Assembly (NCBI GenBank): GCA_025458365.1
Contig: JALOSP010000046.1
Location: forward strand, 1-8,029
Direction of reading: 5' to 3'
Source: Hyphomonadaceae bacterium
GTDB lineage: Bacteria; Pseudomonadota; Alphaproteobacteria; Caulobacterales; Aquidulcibacteraceae
Length of the DNA: 8,029 nt
Shown here: one piece after another, positions 1 to 5,379 of the stretch
How the letters are laid out: each line of letters starts with the position of its first letter
How positions within the stretch are numbered: the stretch's first letter is position 1
Position numbers and translations under genes: made by a program
The notes under the pieces: model-generated
Told to the model about the DNA's origin: nothing
The model's input: the letters and a program-made list of their open reading frames with translations, nothing else
Database searches by the model: none

Positions 1-405
1 ATCATCGAGACCGACTGGAGCCACTACAGCTTCACCATGAACTGGAAGCTGACGCGTCCGTTTCATCCGGTGCGTTTCATGAAGGGAGAGCCATTCGCCC
101 ACCTGTTCCCGATCAGCCTGTCGGCCATCGAGCAGGTCCAGCCTGTGTTCCTGCCGATCGATGCCGACCCGGAACTGAAAAAGGCGTTCAACGAGTGGCA
201 GGACAGCCGCAATGCCTTCAATGAGGCCCTCAAGGACCCGCAAAGTGACGCTGCCGCGCAGAAGTGGCAGAAAGCCTATTTCCGGGGCCTTGGGCCTGAT
301 GCCTGCCCGGTGAAACATGCCGAGCATCGCACCAAGGTGGATGTGAAGCCGTTCCCGCGCAGCACCAAGACGCTTTCCGGCGGCAAGCCGGGGACCAGGC
401 GCTAG
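1..405 (+). CDS. DUF6065-family protein, 3' part (5' end outside window)
   Basis: The open frame runs in from the left edge: the bases before the first internal ATG (37) read IIETDWSHYSFTMNW without a stop, so the ATG at 37 is internal and about 134 C-terminal residues are visible. The pattern ETDW...FTMNWKLTRP followed by VRFMKGEPFAHLFPI resembles what I remember of the DUF6065 family, whose biochemical function is unknown to me. The rest is charged and predicted helical, with DPELKKAFNEWQDSRNAFNEAL after the core and a basic tail ending GTRR. No signal peptide, membrane segment or catalytic motif can be judged without the N-terminus. Its TAG stop (403-405) is one base before the dapF ATG, so the two genes are probably co-transcribed and may be translationally coupled. 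The family call is from memory; reading frame and end are certain. Confidence 0.75.
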   Translation: MIETDWSHYSFTMNWKLTRPFHPVRFMKGEPFAHLFPISLSAIEQVQPVFLPIDADPELKKAFNEWQDSRNAFNEALKDPQSDAAAQKWQKAYFRGLGPDACPVKHAEHRTKVDVKPFPRSTKTLSGGKPGTRR

Positions 406-406
406 G

Positions 407-1237
407 ATGCTGGAGTTCTGGCACATGAACGGGCTGGGCAACCGGTTTGTCGTGCTGGATGCCCGCAAGCGGCGCGTGGTCCTTACTGAAGACCAGGTGC
501 GCGCGATTGCCGACCCCGCGACCGGGCCGGGTTGTGATCAGCTTGTGATGCTGGAGCCATCGGACAAAGCCGATGTGTTCATGCGCATCTGGAATGCGGA
601 TGGCAGCGAGGTCGATGCCTGTGGCAATGCGACCCGTGCAGTCGGCTGGAAGATCATGGATGATACTGGCAGGCCCGATATCAGCATTGCCACCAATGCG
701 GGCCTGCTGCATGCCTGGGCCTGTGCCGAGCCGATGACGGCCATGGTGGATATGGGCGTGCCCGGCACCGACTGGACGCAGATCCCCCTGTCAGAGCCGA
801 TGGAAACCATCCGCATGGAGCTGCAGGTCGGCCCGCTCGACAATCCGGTGCTGTGGGGCCCGTCGGCAGTGTCCATGGGCAATCCGCATTGCGTGTTCTT
901 CGTCGATGATGTGGATGCCGCACCGGTGCGCGAAGTCGGCCCGATGATCGAATATCACCCGCTGTTTCCAGAGCGGGTCAATGTCGGCTTTGCCCAGATC
1001 GTGGATCGCGGCCGGGTCCGCCTGCGGGTCTGGGAACGGGGCGTGGGTGAGACCCTGGCCTGTGGCACCGGGGCTTGCGCGGCGCTGGTGGCAGGTGTGC
1101 GGCGCAAGCTGCTGGACCGGATGGCGGTGGTCGAACTGACCGGCGGACCACTGGCTGTCGAATGGCGCGCAGAAGACGGGCATGTCCTGATGGCCGGTGC
1201 CGTGGCGCTTGATGCTGTAGGCGAGATTGACCTGTAG
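407..1237 (+). CDS. dapF: Diaminopimelate epimerase DapF
   Basis: Interconverts LL- and meso-2,6-diaminopimelate in the cytoplasm, supplying meso-DAP for peptidoglycan and lysine. The 276 residues match the usual length of about 275. The two catalytic cysteines of this PLP-independent racemase are visible: Cys72 in DACGNATRAVG and Cys219 in GETLACGTGAC. Other family signatures are MNGLGN (7-12), GPGCDQL (40-46), NADGSEV (63-69), GNPHCVFF (158-165), ERVNVGF (189-195) and WERG (209-212), which hold the expected substrate-binding Asn, Glu and Arg residues. Residue 13 is Arg where many DapF proteins have Asp (GNDF); as I recall, alphaproteobacterial members also carry a basic residue there. The ATG at 407 starts one base after the upstream stop with only a weak Shine-Dalgarno (AGG bases), suggesting coupled translation. 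The gene converges on the sigma-factor gene with a 16-nt gap. Confidence 0.95.
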   Translation: MLEFWHMNGLGNRFVVLDARKRRVVLTEDQVRAIADPATGPGCDQLVMLEPSDKADVFMRIWNADGSEVDACGNATRAVGWKIMDDTGRPDISIATNAGLLHAWACAEPMTAMVDMGVPGTDWTQIPLSEPMETIRMELQVGPLDNPVLWGPSAVSMGNPHCVFFVDDVDAAPVREVGPMIEYHPLFPERVNVGFAQIVDRGRVRLRVWERGVGETLACGTGACAALVAGVRRKLLDRMAVVELTGGPLAVEWRAEDGHVLMAGAVALDAVGEIDL

Positions 1238-1248
1238 AGCCTCTCGCC
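1220..1248. terminator. 7-bp inverted repeat at the dapF/sigma convergent junction
   Basis: GGCGAGA (1220-1226) and TCTCGCC (1242-1248) are perfect complements around a 15-nt loop that contains the dapF TAG stop. It sits where two convergent genes end 16 nt apart, so it could act as a bidirectional transcription stop. No T-run follows on either strand, so it is not a canonical intrinsic terminator. Confidence 0.3.
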
Positions 1249-1253
1249 GTGCG

Positions 1254-2480
1254 TCATTGGCGCAAGGCAGCTAAACGGCGCTCGAGGAACAAGGCTTCTG
1301 CCTGGCCCGGCGCCAGTGCGATGGCCTGCTTGTAACTGGCTGCGGCGTCTTTCGGGCGGCCCGCTTCGGCCAGCAGGGCCGCCCGCGCCGCGTGCCACGG
1401 CTGATAGTCACAAAGCTCGGCAGCCAGTGACTCCACGGTTGCAAGCGCTGCCGCCAGATCGCCCACCTCGGCTACCGCGACCGCTGCATTCAGCATGATC
1501 ACCGGCGTCGCCTCATACCTGTAGAGCGCGTGATAAAGCCCGGCGATCTGGGCCCAGTCCGGGCCTCCTTCTGCCATCTGGCAGTCTGCAATCGCGGCCT
1601 TGATCTGGAAGGGTCCCGGTTCGCGGCGCTGGATGGCGCGGGTCAGAACGGTGCGGCCTTCATCGATCCGCGCATGGTCCCAAAGGCTCCGGTCCTGCTC
1701 TGCGGGTGGCACGCTGGCACCCTTGCTGTCGATCCGTGCAGCACGGCGCGCGCCGGTCAGCAGCATCATGGCAAGAGCGCCTTCGATCTCAGGCTCGTCC
1801 GGCCGCAGGTCATTGACCAACCTGATCAGAAACTCGGCCTCGCCGCACAGGTCACGAGCCTCCCCCGGACCTGCAACATAGCCCGTGGTAAAAATCAGGT
1901 AGATCGTGGTTAGCACAGCATCGAGCCTGGCCGCCCAGTGTTCCGGCTCGGGCACCTCGAACCGGATCCCGGCTTTGGCGATCTTGGCTTTTGCCCGGCT
2001 GATGCGCTGGCCCATGGTCGGTTCCTCATCGAGGAACAGCCGGGCGATCTCAGGTGTGGTCACCCCGCACACCGAGCGCAGCGTCAACGCAAGGCGAGAC
2101 TTCATCTCCAGTGCCGGGTGGCAGCATGCAAAGATCAACCGCAGCCGCTCGTCTGGAATGTCTTCGGGTTCGGTTTCCTCGCGCGCGATCAGCACGGTGA
2201 GTTCCTGGACTTTCTTCGTGTCTCTGCCACTGGCCCTGACCTTGTCGAGCGCCTTGCGTCTGGCCACGGTCAGCAGCCAGCCTTGCGGAGACTGTGGCGG
2301 GCCGGTCCGGCTCCAGTGGGACAGGGCGGAGACGGAGGCGTCCTGCAAGGCCTCCTCGGCCAGCGACAGGTCGCGGAAACCCGCTGCAAGGATCGAAAGA
2401 AGCCGCCCCCGATCCGACCGCATGATGCGGTCGAGCTCTTTGGCCACAGCAATGGCCCTTGCGGAGGCGGCTTCGGTCAT
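1254..2480 (-). CDS. ECF42-type RNA polymerase sigma factor with C-terminal TPR-like extension (DUF6596)
   Basis: A 408-residue sigma-70-family factor that should direct core RNA polymerase to a small set of promoters. Region sigma2 spans roughly residues 15-85 (RDLSLAEEALQDASVSAL, then GWLLTVARRKALDKVR). Region sigma4 lies at about 112-170, with the helix-turn-helix around VCGVTTPEIARLFLDEEPTMGQRISRAK. After that comes a long extension (about 178-408): EPEHWAARLDAVLTTIYLIF and GPFQIKAAIADC, then an Ala-rich TPR-like repeat at about 330-405. This arrangement and length are those of ECF42 sigma factors, which typically neighbour DGPF/YCII genes, as here; the family has no classical membrane anti-sigma, and the extension is reported to modulate activity. 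The ATG at 2480 lies 15 nt after the DGPF stop and has no convincing Shine-Dalgarno, so translation may be weak or coupled. It is the last gene of the operon. Confidence 0.92.
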   Translation of the reverse strand: MTEAASARAIAVAKELDRIMRSDRGRLLSILAAGFRDLSLAEEALQDASVSALSHWSRTGPPQSPQGWLLTVARRKALDKVRASGRDTKKVQELTVLIAREETEPEDIPDERLRLIFACCHPALEMKSRLALTLRSVCGVTTPEIARLFLDEEPTMGQRISRAKAKIAKAGIRFEVPEPEHWAARLDAVLTTIYLIFTTGYVAGPGEARDLCGEAEFLIRLVNDLRPDEPEIEGALAMMLLTGARRAARIDSKGASVPPAEQDRSLWDHARIDEGRTVLTRAIQRREPGPFQIKAAIADCQMAEGGPDWAQIAGLYHALYRYEATPVIMLNAAVAVAEVGDLAAALATVESLAAELCDYQPWHAARAALLAEAGRPKDAAASYKQAIALAPGQAEALFLERRLAALRQ

Positions 2481-2495
2481 GGTGCGGTTGGTCTG

Positions 2496-2855
2496 TCAGC
2501 CAGCCGGATTGTAGTCCATCAGCGGACGGACTTCGACAGCACCGAAGTGTGCAGACGGGATCATGGCGGCGTACTTCAGGGCGGCGTCCAGATCGGGAAC
2601 GTCGATCACGTAGAAACCTCCGAGGTGCTCGCGCGTTTCGGCAAACGGGCCATCCATGGTTTCCACCTTGCCGGCCTTGATCCTCAGTGTTGTGGCTGTC
2701 TCCACACCCTGGAGGCCTTCACCGGAGACCAGCACGCCATCGGCCTTCATCCGGTCATTGGCAGCGAAGAATCCGCCCATCATTTCCTGGAACTCTGGCG
2801 TGCCGTAGGCTGGTTCCAGCGCCGGATCGTTGTACATCAGCATCATGTATTGCAT
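2496..2855 (-). CDS. YCII-related / DGPF-domain protein
   Basis: A small soluble protein of 119 residues with a ferredoxin-like YCII fold. The diagnostic DGPF motif is at residues 68-71 in MDGPFAETREHLGGFYVIDV, followed by the DLDAALKYAAMIP helix and EVRPLMDYN near the C-terminus; MLMYNDP at the N-terminus is also typical. The precise function of DGPF proteins is not established; they are the hallmark partner of ECF42 sigma factors and are usually co-transcribed with them. The ATG at 2855 has AAAGGA (2868-2863 on this strand) 7 nt upstream. It lies 30 nt after the MAPEG gene and 15 nt before the sigma gene, all on the minus strand. An enzymatic or sensing role for the sigma factor is conjecture. 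Confidence 0.92.
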   Translation of the reverse strand: MQYMMLMYNDPALEPAYGTPEFQEMMGGFFAANDRMKADGVLVSGEGLQGVETATTLRIKAGKVETMDGPFAETREHLGGFYVIDVPDLDAALKYAAMIPSAHFGAVEVRPLMDYNPAG

Positions 2856-2885
2856 CGGACTGTCCTTTCTCAGGTTCCGGTTTGA

Positions 2886-3278
2886 TCAATTTGCAAAAAT
2901 GTTGACGCCAATGCAGATCATGGCGTTCAGCGCGGCAAGGATGTTGGTGCCATTGCCGACATAGCGCAGCGGGTGACCGGCATTGTCGATTTTCAGTCCG
3001 AACGGATGGGCAATCCGCCCGATCAGCAGCAAGGCACCTGAGACATGCAAGTAGATGTCGGGCGCATTCATGCCTTCAGCCAGGATCATCAGGATCAGGA
3101 TAAAGGCCGTCCACTCGCCATTGTTGCCATGCTGACGGATGCGCAACAGCAAGCCGGGATCGCCGCTATCGCCAATCGACACGCCTTTCCCAGACCGCAT
3201 GGCCGTCACGCGCATCCACAGCGCAAGATAGATCACGGCTGCTGGCAGCGCGTAGAGTGGGGTCACTTCGAAAACCAT
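2886..3278 (-). CDS. MAPEG-family inner-membrane protein
   Basis: A 130-residue integral membrane protein with about four hydrophobic segments: residues 6-25, 57-75, 76-92 and 110-128. The RIRQHGNNGEW stretch (46-56) leading into a helix with a conserved Glu (AEG, 67-69), then GALLLIGRIAH (81-91), is the pattern of bacterial MAPEG proteins (Membrane-Associated Proteins in Eicosanoid and Glutathione metabolism). Characterised relatives are glutathione-dependent transferases or peroxidases, often acting on lipid peroxides or electrophiles; the substrate here cannot be read from the sequence. The ATG at 3278 is supported by a strong AAGGAG (3290-3285) with 6-nt spacing. It is the first gene of the MAPEG-DGPF-sigma operon, immediately downstream of the putative ECF42 promoter. 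Its presence hints that the operon deals with oxidised or electrophilic compounds at the membrane, which is inference. Confidence 0.85.
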   Translation of the reverse strand: MVFEVTPLYALPAAVIYLALWMRVTAMRSGKGVSIGDSGDPGLLLRIRQHGNNGEWTAFILILMILAEGMNAPDIYLHVSGALLLIGRIAHPFGLKIDNAGHPLRYVGNGTNILAALNAMICIGVNIFAN

Positions 3279-3295
3279 GGGGAACTCCTTTTCCG

Positions 3296-3316
3296 TTGGG
3301 GGCTTCGATACCCCAA
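3296..3316. promoter_or_regulatory. 6-bp inverted repeat at the expected transcription start
   Basis: TTGGGG (3296-3301) and CCCCAA (3311-3316) are perfect complements around a 9-nt spacer. They cover the predicted start region of the MAPEG operon, just downstream of the CGTC element and just upstream of the Shine-Dalgarno. It could be a repressor operator or a 5' leader hairpin. The arms are short, so chance is possible. Confidence 0.25.
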
Positions 3317-3317
3317 G

Positions 3318-3344
3318 GACGCCGGAGCCTTGCAGATTTCGACA
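3318..3344 (-). promoter_or_regulatory. Putative ECF42-type promoter of the MAPEG-DGPF-sigma operon
   Basis: On the minus strand TGTCGA (3344-3339) is followed, after exactly 17 nt, by CGTC (3321-3318). TGTCGA is the -35 element I remember for ECF42 sigma factors, and CGTC is a common ECF -10 core at this spacing. A start near 3310 would give a leader of about 30 nt before the MAPEG ATG at 3278, with a good Shine-Dalgarno. Upstream on the same strand (about 3350-3390) lie A-tracts that could serve as an UP element. The motif and spacing are seen directly; recognition by this sigma factor, and hence positive autoregulation, is inferred. Confidence 0.6.
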
Positions 3345-3386
3345 TTAGGCAGAAGTTCTTTTCCAATCAATTGCAGTTTTTTCTTT

Positions 3387-3424
3387 TGAGACTGTATTCA
3401 TGACGGTTTTTCGCGCAGGTCTCA
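3387..3424. repeat. 6-bp inverted repeat after the DUF3617 gene
   Basis: TGAGAC (3387-3392) and GTCTCA (3419-3424) flank a 26-nt loop immediately downstream of the DUF3617 stop on the minus strand. On that strand the repeat is followed by an A-rich tract, not a T-run, so it is a poor intrinsic terminator, though it may weakly separate the DUF3617 gene from the sigma operon. Confidence 0.2.
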
Positions 3425-3430
3425 TGCAGT

Positions 3431-3994
3431 TTACCCCGGACAATCCCCGATCCGCTCACCCTTGAGCGTCATCGTCACACTGGCGTTGGCAACGCCGGAC
3501 CCGGACGGCATCGCACCCTTGATGGTCAGGTCCATGGTGGTGGCCGAGTAAGTGCCGGTCATGGCGATGGTGCCGGTTTCACCACCCTTGCCGCATTCGA
3601 TATTGGCCACCACCCGGCCATTGGCATTGCTGTAGTCCTTGGTGGTGCAGCTTTCGCCCTGACGCATCTCGCCGACAATCTTGGACAGGCCATCCTTGCT
3701 GTCAGCGACGGTCATGCAGCTCTCGCTGGTCTCGCTGGAGGTCTGGGTCATGCCTTTCAAGGCAGCCGCAACTTCCGGTGGCGCGCCGGGGGCCTCGATA
3801 TCGGTCATCGCAAAGGTCATCCGCCACAGTCCCGGTTGCAGGTCGGTGCCGGTCTCAGCGGGCATGGCGGCAGCGGCGGGCGGGGGCGTGGCGGTGGCGG
3901 CAGCCTCCGGTTTTGGCCCACAGGCGGAAGACGCAGCCAGCACGGTCAGGGCAAATGCGGTTGCAGATGGGGTGCGAAAGGTCAGGTGGGACAT
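3431..3994 (-). CDS. DUF3617 domain-containing exported protein, possible lipoprotein
   Basis: A 187-residue protein with an export signal: a short polar start, hydrophobic residues about 11-22, then ASSAC with Cys25. If Cys25 is lipidated this is an inner- or outer-membrane lipoprotein, but the -3 residue is Ser rather than the preferred Leu, so a secreted periplasmic form is also possible. An Ala/Pro-rich linker (26-50) leads into the DUF3617 domain: LQPGLWRMTFAM (52-63), MTQTSSETSESCMT (82-95), then a beta-rich C-terminus. Cys93, Cys116, Cys134 and Cys185 could form disulfides. DUF3617 proteins are common periplasmic proteins of unknown role in alphaproteobacteria. The ATG at 3994 has no strong Shine-Dalgarno but gives the full signal sequence. 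It lies 50 nt after the fzlA-like gene on the same strand. Confidence 0.82.
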   Translation of the reverse strand: MSHLTFRTPSATAFALTVLAASSACGPKPEAAATATPPPAAAAMPAETGTDLQPGLWRMTFAMTDIEAPGAPPEVAAALKGMTQTSSETSESCMTVADSKDGLSKIVGEMRQGESCTTKDYSNANGRVVANIECGKGGETGTIAMTGTYSATTMDLTIKGAMPSGSGVANASVTMTLKGERIGDCPG

Positions 3995-4044
3995 GATCGT
4001 GGGTTCCGTCTCTGTTCAGGATGTCCAGAGTGCGACCGCTTCGC

Positions 4045-4722
4045 TCAAAAGTCGAGATCGGCGTAGTGTGCGGGCGCGGGGATCCCCGGCACCACATCGG
4101 CCAGCAGTGGCCGGAACGACGGGCGTTGCTTCATCCGGGCAAACCAGCCGCGACCGGCCGGGCAACGGTCCCAGTCCACCGCGTCCAGATGGTCCAGCAC
4201 TGAAACATGGGCCGCCGCCATCACGTCGGCCAGCGACAGCTTGCGCCCACACAACCAGCCATCGGCGGCATCGGCGGCGCTGCCTGCTTGCTCGATCAGG
4301 CTGCAGGCAGTGTCCTGTGCCTGGCGCAGGGCGGCTGTATCGGGCGGACCCGCCCGCTCGATCCGCTTCATCGCCTTTTCGGTCACCACAGTCTCGACCA
4401 GCGGCTTGAAGGCGCGGATCGCCTGCACTGTGATGGCGCGCGCCGAGGCCCGCTCCAGCGGCCCGCCTGGAAACAGCGGCGGGGTCGGGATCAATTCGTC
4501 GAGGTATTCGAACAAGGCCCACAATTCGCTGATCGCGCCATCCTGGCCCCAGGCATTGTCCACCAGAACCGGTGTGCGCCCGTCAGGGTCAAGTGCCAGA
4601 AGCGCGGCGTCGGCACTGAATGGCGGGGCCTCGCGCACATGAAAGACCGCGCGTTTCTCCCCCAGCGCGATGCGCACCGCCCGCGACAGCGGGTCCAGGG
4701 TTCGGGCGTGGACAGTCAGCAT
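4045..4722 (-). CDS. fzlA: FzlA-like GST-fold protein (FtsZ-associated division regulator)
   Basis: A 225-residue protein of glutathione S-transferase fold. The N-terminal thioredoxin-like half (1-80) contains LDPLSRAVRIALGEKR (9-24), DPDGRTPVLVDN (45-56) and ISELWALFEYLDE (64-76); the all-helical C-terminal half (about 88-205) includes CGRKLSLADVMAAAHVSVLDH (158-178). The PLSRxVRxxLGEK start and the conserved tail ending RPLLAD...PAPAHYADLDF match FzlA as I remember it from Caulobacter and relatives. There FzlA binds FtsZ, curves filaments and links the Z-ring to septal wall synthesis, with the C-terminal tail important. No division gene is adjacent, so the call rests on sequence alone; a generic GST is the alternative. 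The ATG at 4722 lacks a clear Shine-Dalgarno but matches the family's N-terminus. A 12-bp palindrome lies 24 nt upstream. Confidence 0.75.
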   Translation of the reverse strand: MLTVHARTLDPLSRAVRIALGEKRAVFHVREAPPFSADAALLALDPDGRTPVLVDNAWGQDGAISELWALFEYLDELIPTPPLFPGGPLERASARAITVQAIRAFKPLVETVVTEKAMKRIERAGPPDTAALRQAQDTACSLIEQAGSAADAADGWLCGRKLSLADVMAAAHVSVLDHLDAVDWDRCPAGRGWFARMKQRPSFRPLLADVVPGIPAPAHYADLDF

Positions 4723-4746
4723 GGGGTGGCCGTGGCAAGCAGCAGA

Positions 4747-4758
4747 CGCACATGTGCG
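4747..4758. promoter_or_regulatory. Perfect 12-bp palindrome upstream of the fzlA-like gene
   Basis: CGCACATGTGCG reads identically on both strands and lies 24 nt before the fzlA-like ATG, in the 86-nt gap after the Lrp gene. Perfect 12-bp palindromes are rare by chance at a given spot, so it is a reasonable operator candidate; no regulator can be named. Confidence 0.3.
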
Positions 4759-4764
4759 CCCATG

Positions 4765-4796
4765 CCCCGATACGCGCGCAAGATGGTGAATCGGGG
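4765..4796 (-). terminator. 7-bp inverted repeat after the Lrp gene
   Basis: CCCCGAT (4765-4771) and ATCGGGG (4790-4796) flank an 18-nt loop, 12 nt past the Lrp stop codon on the minus strand. It could end or attenuate Lrp transcription before the fzlA-like gene. There is no following T-run, so this is weak evidence. Confidence 0.25.
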
Positions 4797-4808
4797 GTTA
4801 AGGTGCCC

Positions 4809-5264
4809 TCACACCGGCAGCTCGGTGGTGTTCTTAATGCATTCCATGGCGAAGGTCGCGCTGACGTCGCTGATCTCCACGCTGGCGATCAGCTTGCGAT
4901 AGACCCGGTCATAGTCGCGCACATCCGTCACCATCAGCTTCAAGAGATAGTCCACGTCGCCTGCCATCCGGTAGAATTCCACCACTTCGGGCACGGCACG
5001 CACGGCTGCTGCAAACTTTTCCAGCCAGGCCACGGAATGGTCATTGGTGCGCACCGCCACAAACACCGTCTGGCGCAGGCCGATCACGTCAGGATCGACC
5101 AGCGCGACACGGGCCCGGATGGCGCCTGCCTCTTCCAGTCGCTTGACCCGGCGCCAGCAGGTGTTGAGCGACACCGAGACCCGCGCGGCCAGGCTTTCCA
5201 GTGATTCGGTCGCGTCTTTCTGGAGTGCTCTTAGCAGGGAACGATCCGTTTCGTCGAAAGTCAT
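4809..5264 (-). CDS. Lrp/AsnC-family regulator, DecR (YbaO)-like
   Basis: A 151-residue transcription factor: N-terminal winged helix-turn-helix (residues about 4-60: DETDRSLLRALQKD, SLESLAARVSVSLNTCWRRVKRLEEAG) and C-terminal RAM ligand-binding/oligomerisation domain (about 65-145). The latter has HSVAWLEKFAAAV (76-88), PEVVEFYRMAGDVDYLL (92-108) and ATFAMECIKNTTELP at the end. The NTCWRR recognition helix and the HS.AW...PEV...RMAG.DYL...FAME.IK.TT.LP pattern resemble E. coli DecR/YbaO, which activates cysteine detoxification genes. It is divergent from a cysteine-synthase-family gene, consistent with a cysteine-sensing role. I start it at the ATG 5264, with GGAG (5277-5274) 9 nt upstream; an in-frame TTG at 5285 would add seven residues not expected in the family and would put the GGAG inside the gene. 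Confidence 0.88.
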   Translation of the reverse strand: MTFDETDRSLLRALQKDATESLESLAARVSVSLNTCWRRVKRLEEAGAIRARVALVDPDVIGLRQTVFVAVRTNDHSVAWLEKFAAAVRAVPEVVEFYRMAGDVDYLLKLMVTDVRDYDRVYRKLIASVEISDVSATFAMECIKNTTELPV

Positions 5265-5269
5265 ACCAA

Positions 5270-5282
5270 CATACTCCGTATG
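5270..5282 (-). promoter_or_regulatory. Inverted repeat enclosing the Lrp-gene ribosome-binding site
   Basis: On the minus strand CATAC-GGA-GTATG forms perfect 5-bp arms around GGA, and the GGAG ribosome-binding bases span the centre. It lies 5 nt before the Lrp ATG at 5264. It supports the ATG start, and could be an operator half-site pair or a small leader hairpin presenting the ribosome-binding site in its loop. Confidence 0.35.
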
Positions 5283-5327
5283 CAACGAAGAAAATTATCA
5301 CATCTGGAGCCCTGCGCCAAACCCTTT

Positions 5328-5340
5328 GCGAAGCTTTCGC
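5328..5340. promoter_or_regulatory. Short inverted repeat upstream of the PLP-enzyme gene
   Basis: GCGAA (5328-5332) and TTCGC (5336-5340) surround GCT, 39 nt before the PLP-enzyme ATG. It could be a second regulator site facing the enzyme gene. The arms are short and GC-rich, so this may be chance. Confidence 0.2.
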
Positions 5341-5379
5341 GCCGATGCCATGTCAATCTGTGCGCGTGGAGAGACGTTG

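Larger units (their letters stand above)
5265..5379. promoter_or_regulatory. Divergent control region between the Lrp gene and the PLP-enzyme gene
   Basis: A 115-bp region between two divergent genes. On the minus strand GATAAT (5299-5294) is a good -10 candidate for the regulator gene, with only a weak -35 (TTGGCG-like, short spacing). The same AT-rich patch (5288-5302) matches about 11 of 15 positions of the E. coli Lrp-family consensus, so the regulator could repress itself there. Two small inverted repeats lie in the region: CATAC-TCC-GTATG (5270-5282), with the Lrp Shine-Dalgarno at its centre, and GCGAA-GCT-TTCGC (5328-5340) toward the PLP-enzyme gene. I could not place a convincing plus-strand promoter. 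The region as such is certain; the individual sites are weak. Confidence 0.5.

Noticed and set aside
407..460. DapF residue 13 Arg instead of Asp as a sign of lost function
   Set aside because: Both catalytic cysteines and the substrate-binding motifs are intact, and a basic residue after GN is, as I recall, common in alphaproteobacterial DapF.
2533..2538. TGTCGA on the minus strand inside the DGPF gene as a second sigma promoter
   Set aside because: No CGTC core lies at 16-18 nt spacing, and the hexamer is within coding sequence.
1938..2885. A long plus-strand open frame opposite the sigma and DGPF genes
   Set aside because: It is antisense to two clearly homologous genes, has no domain pattern, and long antisense frames are expected in GC-rich coding DNA.
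2882..2889. TTGATCAA palindrome over the MAPEG stop codon
   Set aside because: Eight-base palindromes are frequent by chance and nothing else marks this as a site.
4010..4030. CTCTG...CAGAG 5-bp inverted repeat upstream of the DUF3617 gene
   Set aside because: The arms are short, with no T-run or motif, so it is indistinguishable from chance.
5265..5285. TTG at 5285 as start of the Lrp-family regulator
   Set aside because: ATG 5264 fits the family's N-terminus and has GGAG at suitable spacing; the TTG start would place that GGAG inside the gene.
5044..5379. N-terminal extension of the cysteine-synthase-family protein from the upstream open frame
   Set aside because: The extension is antisense to the Lrp gene and unlike the family; ATG 5380 has a good ribosome-binding site.
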